From Bdellovibrio sp. BCCA (GTDB lineage Bacteria > Bdellovibrionota > Bdellovibrionia > Bdellovibrionales > Bdellovibrionaceae): a stretch of DNA of 64,000 bases. The first letter of the stretch is position 1; each line of letters opens with the position of its first letter. The DNA is taken from positions 3,224,001 through 3,288,000 of the forward strand of contig NZ_JBBNAC010000001.1 of assembly GCF_037996825.1 (NCBI RefSeq). The letters run 5' to 3'. This document shows, in pieces, positions 50,333 to 58,824 of the stretch. The position numbers and the translations under genes are program-made. The notes beneath the pieces were generated by a model. The model did no database searches, was not told the origin of the DNA, and was given only the letters and a program-made list of their open reading frames with translations.

Positions 50333-51848
50333 GGTTTTGGTTGTTGATGACGATCAGGGCTTAAGATTGTCCGTCAAATCGGCACTCGCAGTCACACAAC
50401 GTTTCGAAGTTGATGAAGCTTTCGATGGCGTCAACGCTATGGAGAAAGTGAAAGGCAGCGAGAAAAAATATGATGTCGTTATTCTTGACGTCGACATGCC
50501 TCGCATGAATGGGCTTGAAGCTCTTCGCCAAATCAAAGAATTCGATCCAGGTATTATCGTTATCATCATGACCGCACACGCGACATTGAACGATGCGATT
50601 CAAGCTGTGAAAGACGGCGCTTACAACTACCTCCAAAAGCCTGTCAGCAGCGAAGACCTTTTGCAGTTGATCGATAAAGCCGTCAATGCTCATAACTTGA
50701 TTTCTAATATCGCGGCCTCTGCGCCGGTGATGGTGGAAGCCGGTCGTAAGATCATCGGTCACACTTCGCAAATGCAAAAGGTGTTTAATATCATTCACCG
50801 CCTTGCTAAAGTTGAAACGCCTGTTTTGATCCGTGGCGCTTCTGGTACGGGTAAAGAACTTGTTGCTAAAGCGATTCACTACAACTCGGCTCGCAAAGAT
50901 GAAAAATTCGTAGCTATCAACTGCTCTGCAATTCCTGAAAACTTGTTTGAGTCTGAACTTTTCGGTCACGAAAAAGGTTCTTTCACAGGTGCAGACCAAC
51001 GCAAGATTGGTAAATTCCAGTTTGCGGAAGGCGGAACTCTTTTCTTGGATGAAGTGGGCGATATGCCTCAGCTTATGCAAGTAAAGATCCTTCGCGTTCT
51101 TCAGGAGAAAGTATTCACTCCTGTGGGTTCTAACCGCGAATTCCCGACGAATGTTCGCATCATTGCGGCGACAAATCGTCCTCTAGAAGACATGATCAAA
51201 GCGGGATCTTTCCGCGAAGACCTTTTCTATCGTTTGAACGTTGTACCTATCTTCTTGCCAGCATTGGCTGAGCGCAAAGACGATATGGAACACATGGTGA
51301 ATATCTTTATTAAGAAGTTCAACCAAGCTCATGGCAAACGCATCAATGGCATCGCTCCAGATGCGATGGCTGTTTTGAAAAAGCACACTTGGCCAGGTAA
51401 CATCCGTGAACTTGAAAACGTGATTGAACATGCTTTCGTTCTTGAGATGACAAACATCATCACGATCGCTTCACTTCCTGAATCTCTTTTGATCGCAACA
51501 GGCGTGAATTTGATCGATATGCCTGTGATGGATACGGCGGCGAACGTGGCTTCTCAAGGTTTGGGATCTGCGCTTCAAGCTCATGCAAGTTTGGGTGACG
51601 AAGAAGATGCGGACCTGGGTTCGGATTCTGATGACTTGGACGGAGAAGAAATGGTTCCGTTCTCTGGCAACGAGAGTCTTGATTTCAATGCACAGAAAGA
51701 AGCTTTTGAGAAAGAGTTTATCATCAAAGCTTTAAAGACGTTCTGCGGTCGTATTAATCAAACGGCCCTTCACGCGAATATTCCGAAGAAAACGCTTCTT
51801 CGTAAGATTGAGAAGTACGGAATCAATGCGAAGGACTACGTAAACTAG
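50325..51848 (+). CDS. NtrC-family sigma54-dependent response regulator
   Basis: A 507-residue activator. The receiver domain (residues 1-115) has D8-D9-D10-type acidic residues, phospho-acceptor D55 (ILDVDMPRMNG) and K105. The AAA+ domain has Walker A GASGTGKE at 171-178, the sigma54-contact loop as GSFTGA at 218-223, and Walker B LFLDE. The C-terminal ~30 residues form a Fis-type helix-turn-helix (INQTALHANIPKKTLLRKIEKYG). A Asp/Glu-rich linker lies around 420-455. It is the partner of the overlapping CHASE2 kinase and would activate sigma54 promoters; targets are unknown. A terminator follows. Confidence 0.93.
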   Translation: MLKVLVVDDDQGLRLSVKSALAVTQRFEVDEAFDGVNAMEKVKGSEKKYDVVILDVDMPRMNGLEALRQIKEFDPGIIVIIMTAHATLNDAIQAVKDGAYNYLQKPVSSEDLLQLIDKAVNAHNLISNIAASAPVMVEAGRKIIGHTSQMQKVFNIIHRLAKVETPVLIRGASGTGKELVAKAIHYNSARKDEKFVAINCSAIPENLFESELFGHEKGSFTGADQRKIGKFQFAEGGTLFLDEVGDMPQLMQVKILRVLQEKVFTPVGSNREFPTNVRIIAATNRPLEDMIKAGSFREDLFYRLNVVPIFLPALAERKDDMEHMVNIFIKKFNQAHGKRINGIAPDAMAVLKKHTWPGNIRELENVIEHAFVLEMTNIITIASLPESLLIATGVNLIDMPVMDTAANVASQGLGSALQAHASLGDEEDADLGSDSDDLDGEEMVPFSGNESLDFNAQKEAFEKEFIIKALKTFCGRINQTALHANIPKKTLLRKIEKYGINAKDYVN

Positions 51849-51875
51849 ATTCTTGCAAAAAGATAAAACAATAAT

Positions 51876-51912
51876 ACCCACAGCTTTCACGAGTTGTGGG
51901 TTTTTTGTTTTT
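51876..51912 (+). terminator. Intrinsic terminator of the kinase/regulator operon
   Basis: ACCCACA / TGTGGGT stem with a long loop followed by a T-rich tail. It also overlaps the end of the convergent gene at 51911. Confidence 0.85.
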
Positions 51913-52297
51913 AGGGCTTTAGCTGACTTAATGCTTCGTTGAGATTTGCGTGCATCATCACGAATTCAGGATCTTCGCTAATGTGGTGTTGGTAGCGATG
52001 GTAGATTTTGGAGTTCACTTCGGACTTATGCAGAACAAAATCGATTTGATCCTTGATGCAAGTTAGATCCGTTTCAACAATCTGTTCTGACTCGTCTACG
52101 AAGGCGTCGATCTCTGCGATCAACGCTGAGAATGGTTGAAGCCATGCAAAGTTTTTGTCGTGAGTAAGAATTTGCAAGAAATCAAAAGGAGAAATCCGGC
52201 GCTCGAAATACTTTTCTGCAGCGACGCGCTCTAATTCCAAAAAGCGTCGGTGAAGATTTTTGAGGTTGCGGCTGGCGTTCTGTATTTTGTCTTTCAT
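51911..52297 (-). CDS. Small helical cytosolic protein, unknown function
   Basis: A 128-residue protein from ATG 52297, preceded by GGGAG five bases upstream (MKDKIQNASRNLK). It is predicted to be all helical, with charged heptad-like stretches (LHRRFLELERVAAEKYFERRIS and FSALIAEIDAFVDESEQIVE). It lacks a signal peptide and Cys pairs. Longer in-frame starts add 47 residues without a site and were rejected. No family recognised. It is divergent from the GNAT gene. Confidence 0.6.
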   Translation of the reverse strand: MKDKIQNASRNLKNLHRRFLELERVAAEKYFERRISPFDFLQILTHDKNFAWLQPFSALIAEIDAFVDESEQIVETDLTCIKDQIDFVLHKSEVNSKIYHRYQHHISEDPEFVMMHANLNEALSQLKP

Positions 52298-52415
52298 AAC
52301 ACTCCCAGGAGATTTCATTTTAGGAAACACGGCCACGGCCGTCACTTCAAAAATAGAATGTGGCAAATGAATACACTTTATGTCATTGTTATTAAACAAG
52401 TGTTGTGAGGTGTCT

Positions 52416-52970
52416 ATGGCTCTCTTTCCATCTTCCACTGTGACTCTTAAAAATGGCCAAGAGGTTTTGCTTCGTCATGCGAAAATCGGTGATGCCGAGA
52501 AGCTTTTAAAAGCAGTCACAAATATCTTTTCGACATCGCCCTATATCTTGAGTACGCCTGAATCATTAAAAACCAAGACCGTGCAAACTCAGGAAAAATG
52601 GATCCAAGACGCCAACGAGGATCCGCGCAACGCCCTTGTGATCGCTGAGCATAAAGGACATATCGTGGGCATCGCGGATTTCCGCTCGTTCAAGGACACC
52701 AAACGTTTTCATCGCGCCAGCTTTGGAATGTCGGTGCATCAAGATTTTCGCGGACTTGGTTTGGGTGAAGCCGTTCTTCAAAAGTTAATCGAGGTCTGCA
52801 GATCGGTTGAGGGTCTTACTCTTTTGGAACTTAATGTGATGGAACCCAACATCAGCGCTCATAAACTTTATCTGAAAACAGGATTTAAAGAAGTCGGTCG
52901 CTACCCGGGTGCTTATCGCTTGGCAGACGGAACTTATACGACAGACATCATGATGACTAAACACCTTTAA
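52416..52970 (+). CDS. GNAT-family N-acetyltransferase
   Basis: A 184-residue acetyltransferase. The acetyl-CoA-binding segment is FGMSVHQDFRGLGLGEAVLQKLIE (the V-x-x-x-x-R/Q-G-x-G/A motif), followed by LELNVMEPNISAHKLYLKTGF, the usual alpha4 region, and GRYPGAYRLADG. ATG 52416 has GTGAGG upstream. The acceptor may be an amino acid, peptide, antibiotic or protein N-terminus; this is not readable. The stop overlaps the convergent lipoprotein gene by four bases. Confidence 0.88.
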   Translation: MALFPSSTVTLKNGQEVLLRHAKIGDAEKLLKAVTNIFSTSPYILSTPESLKTKTVQTQEKWIQDANEDPRNALVIAEHKGHIVGIADFRSFKDTKRFHRASFGMSVHQDFRGLGLGEAVLQKLIEVCRSVEGLTLLELNVMEPNISAHKLYLKTGFKEVGRYPGAYRLADGTYTTDIMMTKHL

Positions 52971-55411
52971 AATAAATTGTAAACGGGAAACGGAACATAC
53001 TTCATGGTCGCGGGGGACGGATTACTCAATCCCAAGTTACCAAAAATATTCGAGCCGAAACATTTCACTGCTCCAGACTGAATTCCGCAGGTCGCATAAT
53101 AAGTTCCGCCCTGGATACTAAACTCTTCATAGTAATCCCAGTTCGTTGCTTGTGTCGACAATGATCCGTTGTAGACGTAGGCCAGAGTTCCGGAACTAAA
53201 AAAGATTTTAGAGTATTCCGCGAGGATGAGATTGCTCGCAACCAAAGATTCAGTTCCTGACAAAACCACTGGTGCTCCAAAGCCATTGCCCCAGCATACG
53301 ATTCCCCCGGAGGCTTTCGCGGCACAACTGAACGAGTAACCTGAGCTAATTGCGATGGCATCTGTCGGAGAATTGTCTATGAGACGTGCTACTGAAGTGC
53401 TTCCTCCGACACTTCCTAATTGATTGCTTGTCGAGAAGCCCCAACAATACACTTGTCCATCTTTAATCCCACACGCGTGTTCATACCCAACCGAAACTGC
53501 GGTGACTCCAGATTCCATACCTTGCACGGCCTGTGGATTCAGCTGACAGTCTCCAACACACGAACTTGCTCCTAAGACTGTTGGATTGTTCCAACCCCAA
53601 CAATAAGCAGCTCCGTTTGATACTGCACAGAAATGATAAGCTCCATCCAGGTCAGTTGCTTGTGTTAGATCCGGACTGAGAGGAGTAAACAAAGTTTGTG
53701 AATACGTACTTCCGGAACACAGAACCTGAGAGTTGCGGATAATACAGGATCTTCCAGAGCCAATGTTTTTTGCACGTGTCACCCCAGAGAAGAATATTTT
53801 TTTGGCCATATTGATGGGCTCAAGATCTCCGGAACCACATTCTCCCAAAGAGTTATCACCCCAACAACTTAACGATCCGTCCGCGTGAACGGCCAATCCG
53901 ACTTGGCCCATCGTCAAACGCTCGACATTTTGAAGACCTGGAATTGTTGCTGGAGATGCGGTAGGAACCTTGCCACTGGCGCCACCGATTCCGAGAAGCC
54001 CGTAAATATTTTTTCCCCAACACTTCACGTTGCCGTCGGTAAGAGCGCACATAGTGCTAGTGTAACCAGCAACATCATAAGAAGAAATTGAGCTTAAGCC
54101 GTAACTCTGTTGAGAAGCGACTAAAGGCAAGGACGCCGCCCAACAATAGAGTCCGGAGTTGTCATCTTTAGCAATACAGAAATTGCTTGAGTTGAGTATT
54201 GATCTTAAATTTGAAACTCCGCCAGAGATTCCTGTCACTTGTGTAGGAACAGCGCCGATGCTACCGCCCCAACAATACACTTTATTATCTGAAGTCAGCC
54301 CGCAGAAGGAATTGATGGATGACGCTTCGATATCTATCAATCCCGCAACCATATTTTCAGTCAGTACTGCGGAAGAAGAGGACATCACACCCGTTTTGGC
54401 CAAGGCACCTGAAGAATTGCTCCCCCAACAATAGACAGCTCCGACGGAGTTCAACGCGCACGCAGCTTCACGTGCTACAGCAACATCAATAAAAGTTCCG
54501 CTGAGTCCTACAACATCTGTTGGTGGAAGCAGCGAACCTGTTCCTCCACCGTCTCCCACCAAACCGCCGTAAGCGTCATATCCCCAACATTTGACTCCGC
54601 CGAGGATAACGGCACAACCGCTCGTCCCTTCTCCAATAGAGATTTTTTCTGCGCCTGATGCAATCAAGAGGCTTGGAGAATTTAATGATCCGCCTGGAGT
54701 GTAACTTCCCCAACACCATACTTGCCCACCTGTTTTGATGGCGCAGCTGTAGCCCCAAGTCATATCGAAATCGAGAACATCCGAAGACATTTGAAGTGGC
54801 GTTACAGGAGTTGTTACTCCGTCGTACATTGAATAGGTCACACCGTCGCCAAGCTGTTTGCCGTAACCGCCCTCACCCCAACAACGAAGCGAGTTGTTGG
54901 AAAGTCGCGCGCAGAATATCATCGGACCCGCTTTTAAATCCACGGCGGTCACCGTGGAATCTGCGGCCCCTTGAATTTGCAATGTCTTGGATTTGTTTTC
55001 ACCTTGGAAAAGATATTTCAACATCAGTTCGTCTTCGAAGCTTGCCGGAGCAGAGGCCGCAAACTCAATGACTAAGGTGCACGACTGCAAAGGATTGAGT
55101 TGCTCACTGCAAGTGCCACCAATTCCAGGAAAAATTCCACCGGCAAAGTAGAAAGGAGAGTTTAAAGACCACGTTTGAATTTCAGAAATGATCTCGGTAC
55201 TACGGTTGAACACTGTGACTGTTCTGGATATGGGAGTTCCGACAGCTCCTTCTCCAAATTCAAGTTTTACGACGTTGAATTGCAGGGGCTCACCACTGGA
55301 TTCAAGCAAAGGCAACTCTTCACTTATTAGTGAAGCATCCAGAGAACATCCCACAAGGAAAACAAAAAAAGTCCCAATAAGAGATTGTTTCCAAAACGTT
55401 CCGAAGATCAT
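52967..55411 (-). CDS. RCC1-repeat surface lipoprotein
   Basis: An 814-residue lipoprotein: signal with lipobox LVGC, then SLDASLIS. Residues about 40-145 form an immunoglobulin-like domain of the ASPM-SPD-2-Hydin type (VFNRSTEIISEIQTW, CTLVIEFAASAPASFED). The rest is a string of RCC1-like repeats of the form 'CA...G.V.CWG.N..G.LG' (for example CALNSVGAVYCWGSN, CGIKDGQVYCWGFS), about a dozen blades. The Cys in each repeat (CWG, C in front) is unusually regular, so disulfide ladders are possible. Function inferred as a surface or adhesive scaffold. Confidence 0.85.
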   Translation of the reverse strand: MIFGTFWKQSLIGTFFVFLVGCSLDASLISEELPLLESSGEPLQFNVVKLEFGEGAVGTPISRTVTVFNRSTEIISEIQTWSLNSPFYFAGGIFPGIGGTCSEQLNPLQSCTLVIEFAASAPASFEDELMLKYLFQGENKSKTLQIQGAADSTVTAVDLKAGPMIFCARLSNNSLRCWGEGGYGKQLGDGVTYSMYDGVTTPVTPLQMSSDVLDFDMTWGYSCAIKTGGQVWCWGSYTPGGSLNSPSLLIASGAEKISIGEGTSGCAVILGGVKCWGYDAYGGLVGDGGGTGSLLPPTDVVGLSGTFIDVAVAREAACALNSVGAVYCWGSNSSGALAKTGVMSSSSAVLTENMVAGLIDIEASSINSFCGLTSDNKVYCWGGSIGAVPTQVTGISGGVSNLRSILNSSNFCIAKDDNSGLYCWAASLPLVASQQSYGLSSISSYDVAGYTSTMCALTDGNVKCWGKNIYGLLGIGGASGKVPTASPATIPGLQNVERLTMGQVGLAVHADGSLSCWGDNSLGECGSGDLEPINMAKKIFFSGVTRAKNIGSGRSCIIRNSQVLCSGSTYSQTLFTPLSPDLTQATDLDGAYHFCAVSNGAAYCWGWNNPTVLGASSCVGDCQLNPQAVQGMESGVTAVSVGYEHACGIKDGQVYCWGFSTSNQLGSVGGSTSVARLIDNSPTDAIAISSGYSFSCAAKASGGIVCWGNGFGAPVVLSGTESLVASNLILAEYSKIFFSSGTLAYVYNGSLSTQATNWDYYEEFSIQGGTYYATCGIQSGAVKCFGSNIFGNLGLSNPSPATMKYVPFPVYNLF

Positions 55412-55796
55412 GAGTATTTATTCGGTTGAGTTTCGGGATATCTTGAATGGGAGAGCATGCCTTCTCAAATCCATTGCGCAAAATTTTTTTGTCCGCCTAT
55501 CTTTAAAGACTCTTAGAGATCGAAAGAGGGATATTCCTAATTTGAGATCCTCATTGAAAAACCACAGGGATAAAAAATTCTTATGCAAAAAGAGCCATCG
55601 AAAAAATCAAGAAAAACTCTTTCTCTTTTTTTCAATTTCTGCGACGCCTCTAGTTTTGTAATACGCTAAAAGGCCCGCCATATAGTTGTGCACATTTTTT
55701 GAGCAGTAAATTGTTTGGATTTGGTGAAGAGTGCTCGTTGACTCGTTGCCATTGAATCTGTAGTTTCAGTCCCCTCACGTCTGGAGATTCTGTTTA
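55412..55796. other. Intergenic region (385 bases)
   Basis: No convincing gene. It is A/T-rich with many T-tracts. A candidate promoter TTGACT (55738-55743), 17-base spacer and TAGTTT precedes the 55797 gene by about 30 bases; its -10 element is poor. Nothing else structured was seen. Confidence 0.4.
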
Positions 55797-56357
55797 ATGA
55801 CCATGAACCCGTTGCCGCCACAGGCTTACACGAAAGATACTTTGCTCAAGGCCTACCAGTGGCTGATGGTGCAAAACTCTTCGATCAAAGAGATGGCAAC
55901 AACTCCGGATATTCTTGTGAGCTTGTATCTGAAGGCCACTCGTGATGGCGATAGTGTTCTAGAAAGACCGAGCATTCAAAACTTCAAAAATGAGCTGAAA
56001 AGCTTGGCTGGAATTATGGGGGAATTGGACAATCGCCCTCAACAACAAGCGCCGATTGTTTCAGCTCCTGTGCATCACCACCATGTTGCTCCTGCGGCTG
56101 CGGTCGTCCACCAGGCCACTCCGGTTACGGCAGTGGTCGCTCCTCCGGTGACGGCACCGACACAGACTCAAGTGTCTTATACAGAAAAGACCGTGACAGC
56201 GACGACTCGCAACCCGGATGTTTCCGAGCTTTTGGATTCGTGCAGTCAGGGCATGATTCGCGAAGTCAAAGAAGAGTTCAACCTCAGTTCGGACCTGGAA
56301 GCTCTTCGTATGCTTATTAAAATCGGCTACAGTCGTTCCAAAGGCCTTCTGAAATAG
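55797..56357 (+). CDS. Cytosolic protein with His/Pro-rich linker, unknown function
   Basis: A 186-residue protein in three parts. Residues 1-80 are helical (PQAYTKDTLLKAYQWLMV). A linker from about 80-130 is rich in Pro, Ala, Val, Thr and Gln and contains HHHH (PVHHHHVAPAAAVVHQ). A C-terminal segment (about 140-186, DVSELLDSCSQGMIREVKEEF) is helical and ends SRSKGLLK. It has no signal peptide. The C-terminal part could be a short DNA-binding or oligomerisation module. The ATG at 55797 is followed by another at 55803. No family recognised. Confidence 0.68.
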   Translation: MTMNPLPPQAYTKDTLLKAYQWLMVQNSSIKEMATTPDILVSLYLKATRDGDSVLERPSIQNFKNELKSLAGIMGELDNRPQQQAPIVSAPVHHHHVAPAAAVVHQATPVTAVVAPPVTAPTQTQVSYTEKTVTATTRNPDVSELLDSCSQGMIREVKEEFNLSSDLEALRMLIKIGYSRSKGLLK

Positions 56358-56423
56358 CATTCCCTAGCGGTATCTGCCGGAAATCACTTAATTTAGCAAA
56401 AAAAGTAGTCTATACTCGCGGTC

Positions 56424-56930
56424 ATGAAGAAAAAATACATCTGGCTTGTCCTTATTTCCGGCATCCTTGTCGCCCTTGATCAAGTTGTGAAAATTTACGT
56501 TCACACGCATTTCCACTTGGGCGAATCCGTGAGTGTGATTCCGAATTTCTTTAATCTTACTTATGTACGAAACTTCGGCGCGGCTTTCGGATTTTTGGCG
56601 GAAAGCCATCCTTCCTTCCGTGAGTTGTTTTTCCTTTCAATGCCGCCAATTGCGTTGGTGATTATTCTAGGAATTTTGCGTGGAGTGAAAGACACGGACA
56701 CAAAACAGATCATCGCTCTTGCGAGTATCTTTGGTGGCGCGATTGGAAACTACATTGATCGTTTGCGCTTTCGCTATGTGATCGACTTTTTGGATTTCCA
56801 CCTTTACAACCGTTGGAGCTGGCCAGCCTTCAACATCGCCGACATGGCGATTGTCGGCGGAGTGGGACTCTTGCTTCTTTTGATGTTCATCGAAAACAAA
56901 AAGAAAGAAAAAGCAGAAGGCGCCAAGTAG
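56424..56930 (+). CDS. lspA: Lipoprotein signal peptidase LspA (signal peptidase II)
   Basis: Cleaves the signal peptide of diacylglyceryl-prolipoproteins in the inner membrane. The 168 residues have four hydrophobic helices. Active-site region: NFGAAFGFLAE (51 region), GGAIGNYIDRLRFRYVIDFLDFH (103-126) and FNIAD with D140; the catalytic Asp pair is D140 and one Asp in IDFLD. This is full length. Partner gene lgt is at the right end. Many lipobox proteins in this window are clients. Confidence 0.97.
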   Translation: MKKKYIWLVLISGILVALDQVVKIYVHTHFHLGESVSVIPNFFNLTYVRNFGAAFGFLAESHPSFRELFFLSMPPIALVIILGILRGVKDTDTKQIIALASIFGGAIGNYIDRLRFRYVIDFLDFHLYNRWSWPAFNIADMAIVGGVGLLLLLMFIENKKKEKAEGAK

Positions 56931-56942
56931 GCGCCTTTTTTA
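56917..56942 (+). terminator. Intrinsic terminator overlapping the lspA stop
   Basis: AAGGCGCC-AAGTA-GGCGCCTT, eight perfect pairs, then TTTT; the lspA TAG lies partly in the loop. It also borders the convergent response regulator gene. Confidence 0.85.
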
Positions 56943-57467
56943 TTTATTCGGAATGTTTTTGCGAAGTTTTCTTTGCAGGCTTTGGCGATGAAGGCCGAGC
57001 TTCTTCGCTGCTTGAGTGATGTTGCCGTCAGAGCTTTGCAGAATATAATCGATATATTCACGCTCCATGCGTGCTAAAGAAATTTCCTGATCGGGAACTT
57101 CTTCGCCCACGGTTTGATCCGTGAAGGCTTTTAGAATCATGTCGGGAGTTACTGGCTTTGAAATAAAATTGTGTGCGCCTAGTTGCATCGCCTTTACTGC
57201 TGAAGCGACGCTGCCAAAGCCACTCATCATCACGACTTTGATTTGCGGATTTTTGACTTTCAGTTCGCGTAAAAAATCCAAACTGTTTTCAGAGCCCACA
57301 CGCAGATCTAAAAGAGCCCAGTCGAAACTTTGCAAAGCATTGAGTGTTGGCGTTTGTGCAAAGGCTGTGACTTGCAGACCGCGTTCTTGCAGTTCTTCGG
57401 TGAGAACTTCGCGCAATCCCTGGTCGTCTTCGACGAGTAAAAGTTTTTTTCCTTTGAAGTCCATCAT
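56940..57467 (-). CDS. RegA/ActR/PrrA-type response regulator
   Basis: A 175-residue regulator: receiver domain (acidic VEDD near residue 13, phospho-acceptor D54 in ALLDLR, K near 104 in SKPVTP) plus a short Fis-type helix-turn-helix C-terminus (DGNITQAAKKLGLHRQSLQRKLRK), the hallmark of the RegA family. RegA homologues act as global redox regulators. It overlaps the kinase stop (ATGATG/TGA) and is the partner of the kinase at 57464-58684. Confidence 0.9.
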   Translation of the reverse strand: MMDFKGKKLLLVEDDQGLREVLTEELQERGLQVTAFAQTPTLNALQSFDWALLDLRVGSENSLDFLRELKVKNPQIKVVMMSGFGSVASAVKAMQLGAHNFISKPVTPDMILKAFTDQTVGEEVPDQEISLARMEREYIDYILQSSDGNITQAAKKLGLHRQSLQRKLRKNIPNK

Positions 57468-58684
57468 AATTCCTCCACCGGCAGACAGATTTGCGCTGTT
57501 GCCCCTCGGCCTGAAGTATTATTGAAGATTTTAAATTCGCCACCCGCACCTTGCGCCATCATCGAAGCTGAGTAAAGTCCAAGGCCATTGCCGTCAGCTT
57601 TGCTTGTTACGAAAGGCTCCCCTAAGCGCGAAAGAATTTCTTTGGAAAGACCCTCTCCGCGATCTGTGACCTCTAAAACAATCCACGAGTCTTGTTTAAA
57701 AAGGCGCACGTAAATCGTAGAACCTTCTGGTGACGCTTCATAGGCATTATTGAGAAGATCAAAAAAAGTTTGTGAAAAAGCGAGAACCTGTAAACGGCAG
57801 GGTAAGGTTTCCGTCGTAAAATGTTTTTCAACGGACACTGGTTCGTTTTCTTTTTCCCATACTTTTAAAAGATCTGCGGTGAGAAGCTCTACTTGGACTT
57901 TTTGCAGTTCTGATTGGGACGAGCGCGAGAACACCGAAGCCATGTGCTGAAACACACGTACACATTCGTCTAAAGAACTTTGCGCTTTTTCAAATTCTTC
58001 TTTGGCAGGTGAATCTTCATTCGTGAGTTTTCTAAGACCGCGCTCCATGCGAAGTTTTAAGGAGTTCATGGGTGTCGCCAACTGATGGGAAAACCCCGCC
58101 GTCAACGCACCTAAGGCTTTCAAACGATCAGCTTGGTGTTGGCGATCTTGTAAAAGACGGATGCGCTGTTCGTTTTTATGGAGAAGTCCTGAGAAGTAGT
58201 GACTCACAAACCAGGAGGCTGTGACCAAAACCCATTGCGAAAGAAAACTTAATAACATTTCGGAAGTGTCAGCTCCTACCGTGACTTTGGCGTCGAGATA
58301 AGTTTCAAATTGCAAAAGACCTAAGAGAGCTAAAACAGTCAGACCAAAAAGATACGAAGATTTTTGTTTTAAAAGCATCCCGCCTAAAAAAGCGTGAATG
58401 CATAAAATGCTGATAAAAGGATTGTTCGCCGATCCACTCACAAAAAGCAAACCGACGGCAGCCAGTAGATCCACCCACAGATTCACGAGAACGTGTTTTT
58501 GTCTTGCCGATTCCTCACGAGGCCAAATCCCTTGAGCTAACACATTGAAAGTGGCAAGCAGCGCAAGAACAGCGATGAAGTACGGCACATCACGTGTTTG
58601 CAAAAAGCCCCATTTTAGAAGCGGCAAAGTTCCTAGAATCAAACAGGCAATGGCAATCCAACGAAAACGAATTAATCCTGGCAT
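57464..58684 (-). CDS. RegB/PrrB-like redox-sensor histidine kinase
   Basis: A 406-residue membrane kinase from ATG 58684. Six membrane helices lie in residues 1-165. GSANNPF at 84-90 matches the RegB quinone-binding heptapeptide GGxxNPF (Ser replaces the second Gly). H-box H200 (GFSHQLATPMNSLKL) is followed by an N-box (FFDLLNNAYEASPEG) and a G-box (GNGLGLYSASMM). A longer in-frame start would cover the operator-like palindromes at 58734-58778 and is rejected. Redox sensing is inferred from the family. It is divergent from the zinc-transport operon. Confidence 0.85.
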   Translation of the reverse strand: MPGLIRFRWIAIACLILGTLPLLKWGFLQTRDVPYFIAVLALLATFNVLAQGIWPREESARQKHVLVNLWVDLLAAVGLLFVSGSANNPFISILCIHAFLGGMLLKQKSSYLFGLTVLALLGLLQFETYLDAKVTVGADTSEMLLSFLSQWVLVTASWFVSHYFSGLLHKNEQRIRLLQDRQHQADRLKALGALTAGFSHQLATPMNSLKLRMERGLRKLTNEDSPAKEEFEKAQSSLDECVRVFQHMASVFSRSSQSELQKVQVELLTADLLKVWEKENEPVSVEKHFTTETLPCRLQVLAFSQTFFDLLNNAYEASPEGSTIYVRLFKQDSWIVLEVTDRGEGLSKEILSRLGEPFVTSKADGNGLGLYSASMMAQGAGGEFKIFNNTSGRGATAQICLPVEEL

Positions 58685-58733
58685 GCGCTCTTCATAGCTC
58701 GGAGAGCCTTTTGCCGCAACAAGTCTCTCTCTT

Positions 58734-58778
58734 ATGCAACCATTCGTTGCATTTTTTAAATGCAAATTACTTGCAATT
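58734..58778. promoter_or_regulatory. Tandem Fur/Zur-like palindromes before the metal-uptake operon
   Basis: Box 1 at 58734-58752 is ATGCAAC-CATTC-GTTGCAT (perfect seven-base arms). Box 2 at 58761-58775 is TGCAAATTACTTGCA, a 7-1-7 palindrome with six of seven pairs. Centres are 25 bases apart and both share TGCAA/TTGCA half-sites, the 7-1-7 style of Fur-family (for example Zur) operators. They sit in the gap between the kinase and the outer-membrane protein gene; zinc regulation is inferred from the downstream transporter. Confidence 0.6.
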
Positions 58779-58824
58779 AAAAAATGGGGCTGATAGAAGC
58801 GAACTATTGGAGGAGTGTTCACGA

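Noticed and set aside
50361-51080. Minus-strand frame of 239 codons inside the NtrC-type regulator
   Set aside because: Mirrors the receiver and Walker region of the plus-strand gene; no ribosome-binding site.
55188-55661. Plus-strand frame crossing the end of the RCC1 gene into the gap
   Set aside because: Half lies antisense to the RCC1 lipoprotein, and the rest is A/T-rich sequence giving a basic, unstructured product; no start site support.
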